A DNA stretch of 64,000 nucleotides from CAVQFB01 sp963711675 (GCA_963711675.1 CAVQFB010000012.1:1-64000); one strand, 5' to 3'. Positions 27,361 through 35,687 are shown, counted from the stretch's first letter. The notes: generated by a model not told the origin, from the sequence alone. Translations and numbers: made by a program.

Positions 27361-28170
27361 ATGTACAAATTATTGTTTGCCGCGATCGCGGTTGTTTTGG
27401 GCACGTTAGTTGTACCGCGAGAATTGGACGCGGCTTCAGAAACGTCCGCTCGCACTCCGATATTGGTGGAGCTCTTTACCTCGGAAGGCTGTTCCAGTTG
27501 CCCGCCGGCGGATACATTTCTTCAGAAGCTGGACCAGCAAACGGTCGCTGGCGCAGAAGTCATCGTCCTCAGCGAGCATGTGGACTACTGGAATCACATC
27601 GGGTGGAAAGACCCGTATTCCGCTAGCTTCTACAGCGACCGTCAAAACGCCTACGGAAGCCGGTTCAGGTTGAGTGGCGTGTACACTCCTCAAATGGTGG
27701 TCGACGGCGCCGCCCAATTCGTGGGCAGCGATCAGGCGCTGGGGGAAGCGGCGATCCGGAAGGCAGAGAATAGCCCGAAGATTGACGTGCGCTTGTCAGC
27801 GGTCTCGTTGCCGTCTCCAGGTGAGTTGCATGCGCATGTCGAAACGGCGGAACTGGTCCCATCGTTCGGGCAGGGGGAATTAGACGTATATCTGGCGATC
27901 GCGCTGGATCACGCGGAGTCGCAGGTCTCAGGCGGAGAAAACGCCGGGCACAAACTTGCGCACACAGCTGTCGTACGAAAGATCGTGAAGATTGGCGTGC
28001 TCAAGCAAGGCCGCAACTTTACGCAAGACGTTCAAGTGAAAATGGATTCCGGGATGGATCCGAACAATCTGCGCCTGATTGTGTTCCTGCAACAATCCCA
28101 CCAGGGCAAGGTGTTCGGCGTGGCCATGGCACCTCCCACCGCTGGGACACAGGCCCAAAATCGCAATTGA
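27361..28170 (+). CDS. DUF1223 family secreted thioredoxin-like protein
   Basis: A 269-residue protein. Signal peptide at residues 1-24 (LLFAAIAVVLGTLVV). The DUF1223 hallmark VELFTSEGCSSCPPAD carries a C-x-x-C pair on a thioredoxin-like fold, followed by LSEHVDYWNHIGWKDPYS and YTPQMVVDG with its cis-Pro region. The second half is a beta-rich domain (HAHVETAEL, LDVYLAIALD). Probably a periplasmic redox or copper-related protein; the reaction is not known for the family. GGAG stands 4 bases before the ATG. Confidence 0.88.
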   Translation: MYKLLFAAIAVVLGTLVVPRELDAASETSARTPILVELFTSEGCSSCPPADTFLQKLDQQTVAGAEVIVLSEHVDYWNHIGWKDPYSASFYSDRQNAYGSRFRLSGVYTPQMVVDGAAQFVGSDQALGEAAIRKAENSPKIDVRLSAVSLPSPGELHAHVETAELVPSFGQGELDVYLAIALDHAESQVSGGENAGHKLAHTAVVRKIVKIGVLKQGRNFTQDVQVKMDSGMDPNNLRLIVFLQQSHQGKVFGVAMAPPTAGTQAQNRN

Positions 28171-28235
28171 GCGTCAAGACCTGGCCCGTCTTTCTCTGCC
28201 GTGTAACTTTATTCCAGCTCACAAATCTCATTGGC

Positions 28236-28256
28236 ACGCCCGGGCCCTCCGGGCGT
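28236..28256 (+). other. GC-rich hairpin between DUF1223 gene and charged repeat protein gene
   Basis: ACGCCCGG-GCCCT-CCGGGCGT is a perfect 8-bp stem with a five-base loop. It lies 65 bases after the DUF1223 stop and 28 bases before the next ATG. No T-run follows, so it is more likely an RNA processing or stability structure, or a weak attenuator, than a terminator. Confidence 0.4.
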
Positions 28257-28283
28257 AATCGCAACAAGAAATCTGGAGGATGC

Positions 28284-28568
28284 ATGAAGAAAGCGTTTCT
28301 TTCCCTGATGGCTATATCTTGTCTGGCGTTGTCGACTGCTGCTTTTGCGCAGTCCGGTTCTGACATGAAGCAGGACGACACCAAGCAAGACAGCATGAAA
28401 CAGGACACCATGAAGCAGGATCAGATGAAGCCGGGCGACGCCATGGCAAAAGACAAGAAGGCGAAGAAGACCAAGAAAGACAAGACCAAGAAAGACCAGA
28501 TGAAACCAGGCGACAACATGAAGCACGACGACAGCATGAAGCACGATGACACCATGAAGCAGAACTAA
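28284..28568 (+). CDS. small exported Met/Lys/Asp repeat protein
   Basis: A 94-residue protein with a signal peptide (KKAFLSLMAISCLALSTAAFA) and strong ribosome site (GGAGG). The mature part is almost wholly built from a five-residue period: MKQDD, TKQDS, MKQDT, MKQDQ, MKPGD, then a Lys-rich centre (KKAKKTKKDKTKK), then MKPGD, NMKHDD and SMKHDD units. It should be unfolded and highly charged. Similar pentapeptide-rich exported proteins are known as hypothetical proteins; metal or polyanion binding is possible, but there is no direct evidence. Confidence 0.8.
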   Translation: MKKAFLSLMAISCLALSTAAFAQSGSDMKQDDTKQDSMKQDTMKQDQMKPGDAMAKDKKAKKTKKDKTKKDQMKPGDNMKHDDSMKHDDTMKQN

Positions 28569-28704
28569 AGTGGTTCGCCGCGCTGCTCAAGCCTCGACTT
28601 CGGGTTAGCCACGTGGTTTCAAGTCCAGGTGGCAACCCGAAGATTCCTGTCAAACTTCAAAGATTCCTGCCCAACTCCACCAAGCCTGGACCAAGAACTC
28701 ACGT

Positions 28705-29322
28705 TTACTCTTCGCCGGGATCCTCGGATTCACCCAGGTCGGCGGAATGAGAATCGCCGTCACCGAAGGTTGAGTGAAACCAGCTGACCGAGGGCAGATA
28801 TTTCCTCAGGCATCTTACGCACGGCGCGTAGCCTTCACGCTCAGCTTCACTCGCCGTCATCGTGCGCAGATTCTCTTTTTCGTGGATGAACTTGCATCCC
28901 GGCACGTGAAAGTTCTTCCCATCCGCTGCGACAACGACCATCATTTCCCCTGGAATGTTCAATCCTGGCTGAGCGTGCTCCGAACGCAGCGGACGATTCA
29001 CGACCGACGTACTGCCTACTTCGAATCCCCCGACAATCAGGATGGCGGCCGCGGCGGCCACTAACCAACCGAAAGCAGTTCCGCGGGGGCGAGGCATATT
29101 TTCTTCCAGCCTGCGGTGAAGGCGGCGGCTGAATCCGGAAGGAAGTTCAAACATTTTCTCATCTCCATACAGCTGAACCACGTTGCGTGTGCCGTCGAGC
29201 ACCGCGCTGCAGTGCTTGCACCCACGAAGATGTTCTTCCATGGCGGCGCGCAGGGCCGGATCAAGCTCGCCCTCCAGATAGTTTGAGACCTCGCGCCAAA
29301 CTTCTTCACAACTCATCACCAT
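28705..29322 (-). CDS. anti-sigma factor: zinc-finger (zf-HC2) domain, one TM, extracytoplasmic Cys domain
   Basis: A 205-residue membrane protein. Residues 1-45 form the zf-HC2 anti-sigma domain (SCEEVWREVSNYL, then HLRGCKHC). A transmembrane helix follows (FGWLVAAAAAILIVGGF, about 83-100). The outer part holds a compact Cys/His module (FHVPGCKFIHEKEN, then EREGYAPCVRC), like the metal-binding N-domain of Ada and related GYxPCxxC modules. It could sense redox state, metals or a small molecule. The gene overlaps the sigma gene by seven bases (or by one if the ATG at 29316 in TGATG is used), so they are translated together. GGGGG stands 7 bases before the ATG at 29322. Confidence 0.88.
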   Translation of the reverse strand: MVMSCEEVWREVSNYLEGELDPALRAAMEEHLRGCKHCSAVLDGTRNVVQLYGDEKMFELPSGFSRRLHRRLEENMPRPRGTAFGWLVAAAAAILIVGGFEVGSTSVVNRPLRSEHAQPGLNIPGEMMVVVAADGKNFHVPGCKFIHEKENLRTMTASEAEREGYAPCVRCLRKYLPSVSWFHSTFGDGDSHSADLGESEDPGEE

Positions 29323-29975
29323 GGCTTGGCCCCCTTTTCAAATGACATCCGGCTGCTCCAGCTGCCCCCCAGACCGGGCGCCAACAGCTCACGCAGCATC
29401 AACCGCGCCCTGAGCAGACGGGTTTTCACCGAAGCGGTAGAAATCCCGAGGGTCTTGGCCGTCTCCTCGATGCTCATGTGCTGCATGTCGCGCAGTACGA
29501 AAACTTGCGAATATTTCTCGGCGAGCGAAGCCAGAGCCTCCATCAGCTTTTGGCGAATTTCTGTTCGCTCCAAAGTCTCCGAAGGAATTTCTCGCCAGTC
29601 GGCAAAGTCTCGCGGCACGTAGCTGCCCTCCTCATCCTGGCCGGCCCGATTGTCGATCGCCTCCATGATCTCCGCATGTTCCTTGCGCCGCCGCATGCGC
29701 GCCTCGTTGACCGCGATCTGGATCAGCCAGGTGCTGAAACGAGCTTCCGCGCGGAACTGCCGTATATGTTTGAACGCCTTGAGCACCGCCTCCTGCGCCG
29801 CATCTTCCGCGTCGGCTTCGTTGCGCAATATGGCGAATGCCGCCGAGTACACGCGGCGCTCATAAGGACGAATGAGCTCATAAAACAATTCATGCTCTCC
29901 GCCGCGAATACGCCGGATCAGTTCCTCCTCGTGCGATTTTTCGGCGCGATCTATCGGCGTTGTCTCTAACAGCAT
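29316..29975 (-). CDS. ECF-family RNA polymerase sigma factor
   Basis: A 219-residue sigma-70 family factor. Region 2 spans residues about 25-95 (LFYELIRPYERRVYSAAFAI; EDAAQEAVLKAFKHI; FSTWLIQIAVNEARMRRRK) and region 4 about 135-190 (LASLAEKYSQVFVLRDMQ; SIEETAKTLGISTASVKTRL). The linker is long and acidic. The start is the ATG at 29975, with GAGGG close before it; a TTG five codons earlier is less likely. It is followed by its anti-sigma factor and preceded by the cytochrome b/molybdoenzyme genes on the same strand, 45 bases away, so it may belong to one long transcript with them. Confidence 0.93.
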   Translation of the reverse strand: MLLETTPIDRAEKSHEEELIRRIRGGEHELFYELIRPYERRVYSAAFAILRNEADAEDAAQEAVLKAFKHIRQFRAEARFSTWLIQIAVNEARMRRRKEHAEIMEAIDNRAGQDEEGSYVPRDFADWREIPSETLERTEIRQKLMEALASLAEKYSQVFVLRDMQHMSIEETAKTLGISTASVKTRLLRARLMLRELLAPGLGGSWSSRMSFEKGAKPW

Positions 29976-30020
29976 TGTCCCTCTGCGCAATCAGGAAGTC
30001 AGTGCGGTTCGAAAGATTCA

Positions 30021-30725
30021 CTACTTCGACACGTAATCCGGGCCCTTTTTCCATCCAGTTAACATCGAGACAAAATTGTTCCAGCCGTGAAGGACAACCA
30101 TTACCAGGTGGCCAAACACGAATCCGAGAATCGCCCACATGATGATGAAGTGCCAGAGCCGTGCCCAATGAAAGCCGCCCATCATCCACGCCAGCCACGA
30201 AAACTGGATCGGTTTCCAGACCGCGAGGCCGCTGAGCACCGACAAGACACCGAGGAGAATGACCGTACTGTAGGCGTGCTTCTGCAGGGGGTTGTAGGCC
30301 TCTTTCACCATCGGCTTGGGACCAAAGAAGAAATAGTGCCTCACCATCGGCCAGACGCCGGGAATGTCGCGGTGCGTGAAGAGCACTTGCCGGTAGTTGC
30401 CGCTGAACAACTGGTAGCCGAGATAAACGACGCCGGTGGCGATATAAATCCACATAAACGTGAGGTGCCACTGCAAAGCGCCGCCCAGCCATCCGCCGAT
30501 GGCGAAGGCCTTCGGCCAGTTAAGCAGGTCTTTCTGGGGAATCTTGGCGCCGAAGCTGGGAAAGGCGCGAAAAATCTGCAATCCGCTGCCGACCATCACG
30601 AAGAGCGCGACCGCATTGACCCAGTGGCAGAGCCGCACCAGATAAGGATGCTCATACACAGCTTCCGTGATCTCGCCCGTCTTCACGTCTTCGATTTCGA
30701 TTACATCGATCGCATGAGTTGCCAT
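30021..30725 (-). CDS. membrane cytochrome b subunit (thiosulfate-reductase/hydrogenase b-type)
   Basis: A 234-residue integral membrane protein with about four helices and the His pattern of b-type cytochromes that anchor molybdoenzymes: VRLCHWVNAVALFVMVGSGL, LQWHLTFMWIYIATG, then WARLWHFIIMWAILGF and FGHLVMVVLHGW. It begins 16 bases after the molybdopterin oxidoreductase gene, so it probably passes electrons between the quinone pool and that enzyme, as YedZ/MsrQ does for YedY/MsrP, though it belongs to a different cytochrome b group. Confidence 0.88.
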   Translation of the reverse strand: MATHAIDVIEIEDVKTGEITEAVYEHPYLVRLCHWVNAVALFVMVGSGLQIFRAFPSFGAKIPQKDLLNWPKAFAIGGWLGGALQWHLTFMWIYIATGVVYLGYQLFSGNYRQVLFTHRDIPGVWPMVRHYFFFGPKPMVKEAYNPLQKHAYSTVILLGVLSVLSGLAVWKPIQFSWLAWMMGGFHWARLWHFIIMWAILGFVFGHLVMVVLHGWNNFVSMLTGWKKGPDYVSK

Positions 30726-30741
30726 TGCGTGATCCTCGTCT

Positions 30742-31461
30742 TCACAGCCCGTAGAAGCGCGAATAGCCCTGATCTTCCCAGTAACCGAAGCGCTCGAGCA
30801 CGTTGGTGACCTTGAGATCAGTGAGGTACTTGGCCTGCTTGTAGCCGACTTTCGTGGGAATATTCAGCCGCAGCGGCGCTCCATGCTTGCGGGTAAGCGG
30901 CCGGTCGTACATCTCGTAGCAGAGCAGGGTTTGCGGGTGGAGTGCGGTCGCCATATCGATGGTCTCGTAATAGTCGTCGGCGCATTCCACGTACACGAAA
31001 CGTGAGCTGGTGTCGGCGCCGATCATGTTCAGAAAGTCGGAAAGACGAGCTCCGCCAAAACGTCCAATGACGTCCCAGCCTTCGACGCAGACGTGCCGGG
31101 TATTGTGCGTGTATTTCTGGAGCGCCTGAATCTGCGGGAGCCTGTAGTCGCCGGGTTTCTGAACTGAGCCAGTCACGGTAAGACTCCACCTGTCGAAATC
31201 GACTTCGGGGTCTTCGACGTCATACCCATTGATGGGAAAGCGGTCGAAGGGAGTGAGTTCGGAGTCCGAAAACGTTGTCGCCAGATGGCCGGTGCGAAAC
31301 AGCTTGGCCGACGCCCAGTCGCTGAAGCCAAGGCCTTTTTTCAGCAGGCCTTCCTGCAGTTTGGGCACGGCGAAAGCGCCGAGAGCCACTGCCGGAGCGA
31401 GCTTTAGTAACTCACGGCGATTGATCTTTTTGAATTGCCGACTCTTGATTCTTGATTCCAT
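30742..31461 (-). CDS. Tat-exported molybdopterin-dependent oxidoreductase (sulfite-oxidase/YedY-like)
   Basis: A 239-residue enzyme. The twin-arginine signal KKINRRELLKLAPAVALGAF marks export in the folded state. The catalytic domain has the molybdenum-ligating Cys in RHVCVEGWDVIGRFGG, the ADDYYETIDM block and PLRLNIPTKVGYKQAK near the end. Members oxidise or reduce sulfur or other small compounds; the YedY group repairs methionine sulfoxide. The start is taken at ATG 31461; the frame is open to 31515. Its electron partner is the cytochrome b gene immediately downstream. It lies 157 bases after pqqE on the same strand. Confidence 0.9.
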   Translation of the reverse strand: MESRIKSRQFKKINRRELLKLAPAVALGAFAVPKLQEGLLKKGLGFSDWASAKLFRTGHLATTFSDSELTPFDRFPINGYDVEDPEVDFDRWSLTVTGSVQKPGDYRLPQIQALQKYTHNTRHVCVEGWDVIGRFGGARLSDFLNMIGADTSSRFVYVECADDYYETIDMATALHPQTLLCYEMYDRPLTRKHGAPLRLNIPTKVGYKQAKYLTDLKVTNVLERFGYWEDQGYSRFYGL

Positions 31462-31618
31462 GGAGAAGCCCCTGCGCGAACCATGCCCAGCCATGGGATT
31501 CACAATTCGGGACAAAGTTACAGGTCAGGCCATGCTGCGAATCATTAAGGAAAGCGATTGTACTAGGAAAGAGCGGGTGTCGGGCTTCAAAGATGCTCAG
31601 GGCAATGGGTACTGTGAC

Positions 31619-32749
31619 TTACTGCGGATTCACGCGGTACATCCACCGGCCCCGTTCCTGCAGCTGGCGCAGAGAGCCTGCGGTGATCGGTCGCGACGTG
31701 CCTTGCTCGCCGGAATTAGCCGCCAGCAGTACGGCATCAATCAACTTGTGTTGCGGCGCCAGTGAGCAAGTAGGATCGGTGGCGTTGGCATCACCGGTAA
31801 GCATAAAAGCCTGGCAGCGGCACCCGCCGAAGTCTTCCGTGCGTCGATCGCAACTGCGGCAAGGCTCCTGCATCCACTCTTCACCGCGAAACTTGCGGAA
31901 CGCGAAAGACTCGCGCCAGATCCATTCCAGCGACCGCGAACTAACGTTGTCGAACTCCAGACCTGGGATGACACCGGCGGCATGGCAGGGAAGCGCTTTG
32001 CCTGCAGGATCGATGAGGATCAATCGGCGTCCCCAGCCTCCCATACACGATTTTGGATAACGCGCGTAGTAATCGGGCACTACGGAATCAATACGAATCT
32101 TGCCCAACAGCCGAGCTTCGGCTTCGGCTACAGTCTTCACCGCCCGCTCCAACTGATCGCGAGTCGGAATTAAGGACTCACGATTCTCCAACGCCCAGCC
32201 GTAATACTGGGCGTGGGCAATCTCCATGCGGTCGGGCTGAAGGTCTTCGAGGAACGAAATCATCTCCTCCAGATGATCCAGGTTCTGCCGGTGGACGACC
32301 AGATTTACCGTGAACGCGACCTTGTGCTTCCGAATGTTCCGTGACAACTCGATCTTGTGTGCGTGAGCCTTCGCGCCAGCAATCCAGTTGGCTGCGACTT
32401 CCCGTGAATCCTGAAAGCTGACCTGAATGTGGTCGAGGCCTGCTTCTACCAGCGCCGCGAGCCGCTGCTCTGAAAGCCCAACGCCGGACGTGATGAGATT
32501 GGTGTAGAGGCCTGCGGCGTGGGCTCCGGTGATCAGTTCGGTGAGATCGGGGCGGGCCAGGGGTTCGCCTCCCGTCAGATGCAGGTGCAGCACTCCAAGC
32601 TTTGCCGCCTCGCGCCAAACACGCAACCAGATATCGGTAGCGAGCTCGGACTCGACACCGGCCATCTGCAGCGGATTCGAACAATAGACGCAGTGCAGAG
32701 GACATCGGTGTGTGATCTCTGCAATCAGCGCGAGTGGGTTCGAGAACAT
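31619..32749 (-). CDS. pqqE: PQQ biosynthesis radical SAM enzyme PqqE
   Basis: A 376-residue radical SAM enzyme that links the Glu and Tyr side chains of PqqA, the first committed step of pyrroloquinoline quinone synthesis. The 4Fe-4S motif CPLHCVYC lies at C16, C20 and C23. The GGEP motif (HLTGGEPLARP) follows. The C-terminal SPASM-type cysteines include CHAAG, CRSC, GGCRC and TCSL. Its start overlaps the pqqD stop by one base (TGATG), typical of coupled PqqD-PqqE pairs that form a complex. Confidence 0.97.
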   Translation of the reverse strand: MFSNPLALIAEITHRCPLHCVYCSNPLQMAGVESELATDIWLRVWREAAKLGVLHLHLTGGEPLARPDLTELITGAHAAGLYTNLITSGVGLSEQRLAALVEAGLDHIQVSFQDSREVAANWIAGAKAHAHKIELSRNIRKHKVAFTVNLVVHRQNLDHLEEMISFLEDLQPDRMEIAHAQYYGWALENRESLIPTRDQLERAVKTVAEAEARLLGKIRIDSVVPDYYARYPKSCMGGWGRRLILIDPAGKALPCHAAGVIPGLEFDNVSSRSLEWIWRESFAFRKFRGEEWMQEPCRSCDRRTEDFGGCRCQAFMLTGDANATDPTCSLAPQHKLIDAVLLAANSGEQGTSRPITAGSLRQLQERGRWMYRVNPQ

Positions 32750-33024
32750 CAGTAGTCCACGATCCGTTTCTGGTGTAATGCTTCCAGAAATTTTGCGACA
32801 TCCTCTTTTATATGCGCAGGGTCGGAGGCCGTGTAATGCTTCTGCAATTGCTCGACGATCTGGAGAAAGGTGTTCTGCCCGTCGCAGTGCTCAAGGATTT
32901 TCTTCCCCGTGCCTTGAACTTTAATGGCGCCTTCGGGGAAAAGGATGGTTCCTTCCTCGCCGCTTCCGCCCCAGCGGCAACCGGCGGCGAGGCGTGGCTG
33001 GCTCATGTCTGCTGGATGGGCCAT
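32749..33024 (-). CDS. pqqD: PQQ biosynthesis peptide chaperone PqqD
   Basis: A 91-residue member of the PqqD family, which binds the PqqA peptide and delivers it to PqqE. Typical blocks are a beta-rich N-terminus with ILFPEGAIKVQGTGKKIL, then HCDGQNTFLQIVEQL and a winged-helix end (VAKFLEALHQKRIV). It starts immediately after the pqqC stop (TAAATG) and overlaps pqqE by one base. Confidence 0.95.
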   Translation of the reverse strand: MAHPADMSQPRLAAGCRWGGSGEEGTILFPEGAIKVQGTGKKILEHCDGQNTFLQIVEQLQKHYTASDPAHIKEDVAKFLEALHQKRIVDY

Positions 33025-33786
33025 TTAGTCTCCCGTAATCCGGAATGCGCCCGGCGGTGGCCAGCCCGGCTGTACGTATGCGAAGTAAAGCGCGTCGAGC
33101 TGTGCCCACAGAATGTCACACTTGTCGCGCAGGGCCTGGATGACTTTTTCCTGCTCGGCGCGTGAATGTGCGTTCTCGAAAACGTAGTGGATGGCAAAGT
33201 TCGCATCTTCCGGAGCCTGATACAAGCGCGCTTCGAAGTAGTCCAATCCGCCGGAAAGCCAGGGGTAGTGCTCCCGCATACGCTCCATGCGGAGAGCGAT
33301 CAGGTCGCGCGAAAACAATTCGGTCAGCGACGAAGCTACCGCCTCGAGCAGCGAACGGTTGCGTACCAGATTCAGATACTCATTGACAGCGTATCGCGTG
33401 GCCGGCAGCACTTCGTCGCCGCGTGCAACGCGGTCGGCATCGAGGCCGGTTGCCTCCGCCAACTTGAGCCAGCGCTTGATGCCGCCATCGGAACTTGCGT
33501 CACCATCGTGATCGACTACGCGCTTCCGCCACGCTTTGCGGAAGGTCACATCTTCGCTACGGGAGAGAATGATGGCGTCTTTGATCGGAATCCGGCTCTG
33601 GTAGTAGTAGCGGTTCAAGGCCCAGGCCTGGAGCTGGCCGCGATTCAGTTCGCCTTTATGCATCATGAGGTGGAACGGATGCTGGTGGTGATAGCGCTGC
33701 TCGCCCACCTCTCTCAGCTTCGCTCGCAATTCATCGAACGAAAGCAGGGGGGCGGCCGCGGCCGGTTCTACAGTTCGAAGTGCCAT
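33025..33786 (-). CDS. pqqC: PQQ synthase PqqC
   Basis: A 253-residue helical oxidase that closes the last ring of PQQ using oxygen, without metal or cofactor. Known blocks include YHHQHPFHLMMHKGELN, NRYYYQSRIPIKDA, VDHDGD and ATRYAVNEYL. The N-terminus carries a short Ala-rich extension. It overlaps the end of pqqB by 19 bases. Confidence 0.97.
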   Translation of the reverse strand: MALRTVEPAAAAPLLSFDELRAKLREVGEQRYHHQHPFHLMMHKGELNRGQLQAWALNRYYYQSRIPIKDAIILSRSEDVTFRKAWRKRVVDHDGDASSDGGIKRWLKLAEATGLDADRVARGDEVLPATRYAVNEYLNLVRNRSLLEAVASSLTELFSRDLIALRMERMREHYPWLSGGLDYFEARLYQAPEDANFAIHYVFENAHSRAEQEKVIQALRDKCDILWAQLDALYFAYVQPGWPPPGAFRITGD

Positions 33787-34697
33787 CCGTCCTCCGCGAT
33801 TTCCCAGCCGGCCTCGCGCGCCATGCGAAATTCTGGTCCGGACTCATCAAGCATGGGATTGGTGTTATTGATGTGCAAGAAGATTTTACGCGGTCGCCGC
33901 AGTCCCGCGAGCTTTTGCAGAGTGCCTTCGGCGGAACTCACCGGCACGTGTCCCATCTGACGCGCGGTTTCGCCGCTGCCCTGCACCTGAATCAACTCGT
34001 CATCGCTCCAGAAAGTCCCGTCGAAGAAAAGCAGGTCAGTGGATTCCAATTCTTTCAGCAAAGCATTGTTGATGTCCGGAACCGCAGGCATGTAGGCGAG
34101 CTTCGCACCCGATTGCGACTCGACCAGCAACCCAAGCAAAGCTTCCGAGGGATCAAGCGTCAGCCCGTTGGTCGTCCGCGCATACGCCGGATAGCGGCTT
34201 CCTAGGCCAATAGTTGTACACTTCAGCCCCGATTCTGCTCTGGAGATGGGGGTTGCGCAGAACTCCTGTCCCACCGCAATTTCGTTCCATTCAACTTGAT
34301 TGGCGACGCGGTTCAGCATTCCAAACATGCTGTTGTGCTGGCGAAGAATGCGCAGGACGGATGCCGTGCCGTAGACCCGCAACGGCTGCAACTCGCGCAT
34401 CAGCAGAAGGCCGAGCACGTGATCCAGATCGGCACTTGCCAGGATCACCCCGGCGACAGGGGACTGGCGCAGACCATCACGCGGATGCAATTCAGGGAAG
34501 CTTTCGATCTGCGATCGGAGATCAGGCGAAGCACCCAGCAGGAACCAAGACTCGCCGTCATGGCTGACGGCAACCTGCGCCTGGCTACGGGCCTTGCCTG
34601 GAAACTTGCCAGCGCGCACTGCACGACAATTACGGCAGGCGCAATTCCACTGCGGAAATCCTCCTCCGGCGGCCGAGCCGAGGATTCTTACTCGCAT
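33768..34697 (-). CDS. pqqB: PQQ biosynthesis protein PqqB
   Basis: A 309-residue protein of the metallo-beta-lactamase fold, proposed to hydroxylate the cross-linked Glu-Tyr intermediate. The family start RILGSAAGGGFPQWNC is followed by C-x-x-C (CACRNC). The active-site loop reads ILASADLDHVLGLLLMRE, and IFLHINNTNPML carries a late His. Length matches the family (about 305). It starts 9 bases after the pqqA stop and overlaps pqqC. Confidence 0.97.
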   Translation of the reverse strand: MRVRILGSAAGGGFPQWNCACRNCRAVRAGKFPGKARSQAQVAVSHDGESWFLLGASPDLRSQIESFPELHPRDGLRQSPVAGVILASADLDHVLGLLLMRELQPLRVYGTASVLRILRQHNSMFGMLNRVANQVEWNEIAVGQEFCATPISRAESGLKCTTIGLGSRYPAYARTTNGLTLDPSEALLGLLVESQSGAKLAYMPAVPDINNALLKELESTDLLFFDGTFWSDDELIQVQGSGETARQMGHVPVSSAEGTLQKLAGLRRPRKIFLHINNTNPMLDESGPEFRMAREAGWEIAEDGWHFEL

Positions 34698-34706
34698 GGA
34701 AGAAGT

Positions 34707-34784
34707 CTAGAGTTGCGCGCTCGCGTAGGAATTGATCTCGCAGTTCAACAGCACTTCTTCAAATGCAGGCTTGGTCCATTCCAT
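34707..34784 (-). CDS. pqqA: PQQ precursor peptide PqqA
   Basis: A 25-residue gene on the minus strand, ATG at 34784 and TAG at 34709-34707. The peptide opens MEWTKPAFEEVLLNCEI and contains the required Glu16-x3-Tyr20 pair (EINSY) that PqqE cross-links. AAAAGGAT stands about 10 bases before the start. Position at the head of pqqBCDE, size and motif all fit PqqA. It is too short for usual gene-length cut-offs and is easily missed. The Cys next to Glu16 is a small oddity. Confidence 0.95.
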   Translation of the reverse strand: MEWTKPAFEEVLLNCEINSYASAQL

Positions 34785-35078
34785 GACTTTACTTATCCTT
34801 TTGACGTGCAGTTTGATCTTACTTCCCAACTCTCACCCGAGGCTTGAGTGGCTAAATTCTATCATTACTTCAGATGCCGGTTATCCCCACTAAAGTGCCT
34901 TTTCTTGGGGCTTTTTTTGCGAGGCCCGGGCAGAGCCTAAGTAAACGATGCAACTCCGACACCAAACCTAGCCGCTTGTTTTTGAACAACTTATGCAGGA
35001 TTGCCACGGGGCACGACCGCAGAGAATTTCAGCTTTCGGGCGAAAGCCTGGAATCGGAGGTTGCTGCGAAGGATAGCC
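34785..35078. other. intergenic region upstream of pqqA
   Basis: About 294 bases between the pqqA start and the end of the PilZ gene, which is transcribed in the same direction. The pqq promoter should lie here; a TAGAAT resembling a -10 element occurs about 70 bases upstream of pqqA on the minus strand, without a good -35. Nothing else is recognised. Confidence 0.4.
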
Positions 35079-35408
35079 TTACCCGTTACCGACCAGGCTG
35101 ACGCAACGAGGCAGGTTTACCCCCCAAATACACGGCTCGGTTTCGAGCTTCTCAACGCCGATTTCGCCTTCCCGGGGCGAACCGTGCCGTCCGGTCCACA
35201 CTACCCGAAACTGCGCCTTGAGGCCGTCGTACTGGACATCCACGATCGCGCCGGGCTTTACCTGCGGGCGCAGGCCCTGGATCACCGCGCCGGCCGTGCT
35301 GATGTTCTTCACCCGCGCCAGCTGCATAAACGGAGAGGAATGATCCGTAATGCCCCAGATTCGCACCGGCAACATCACATCTACTCTCGTTTCCTGGCGT
35401 CGGTCCAT
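35079..35408 (-). CDS. PilZ domain protein
   Basis: A 109-residue single-domain PilZ-like protein. The start MDRRQETRVDVMLPVRIWG carries an RR-x4-R variant of the c-di-GMP-binding box, followed by VKNISTAGAVIQGL, the counterpart of the second (D/N)xSxxG motif, here NISTAG. PilZ proteins act as receptors of cyclic di-GMP. The ATG at 35408 follows AAGGGG; the frame is open 14 codons further. No partner is adjacent. Confidence 0.85.
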   Translation of the reverse strand: MDRRQETRVDVMLPVRIWGITDHSSPFMQLARVKNISTAGAVIQGLRPQVKPGAIVDVQYDGLKAQFRVVWTGRHGSPREGEIGVEKLETEPCIWGVNLPRCVSLVGNG

Positions 35409-35687
35409 AGCGTTTGGGCCCCTTGTGGCGAGATCGAATGCTTGGGGCATGTTAGGGGATGGGCAGCGACTCAGAAAGTAACACCCGTTACCAGGGTCGG
35501 GTGTCGGAGGTAATCCCGCCAGCGTGTTTCTGGGGCAGGGTAATCATGGGGTGAAAGTCGGAATTCGACCTACAAATCCCGTAGTTGGGACAGTCACAGC
35601 GGGGCGGAGGCGCGGGAAAGAGATATTGATAGGCGCCAATAAACGAAGCGCCGAGGAGCACACTCGGAAGCGCTAGCCGGCAAGGCT

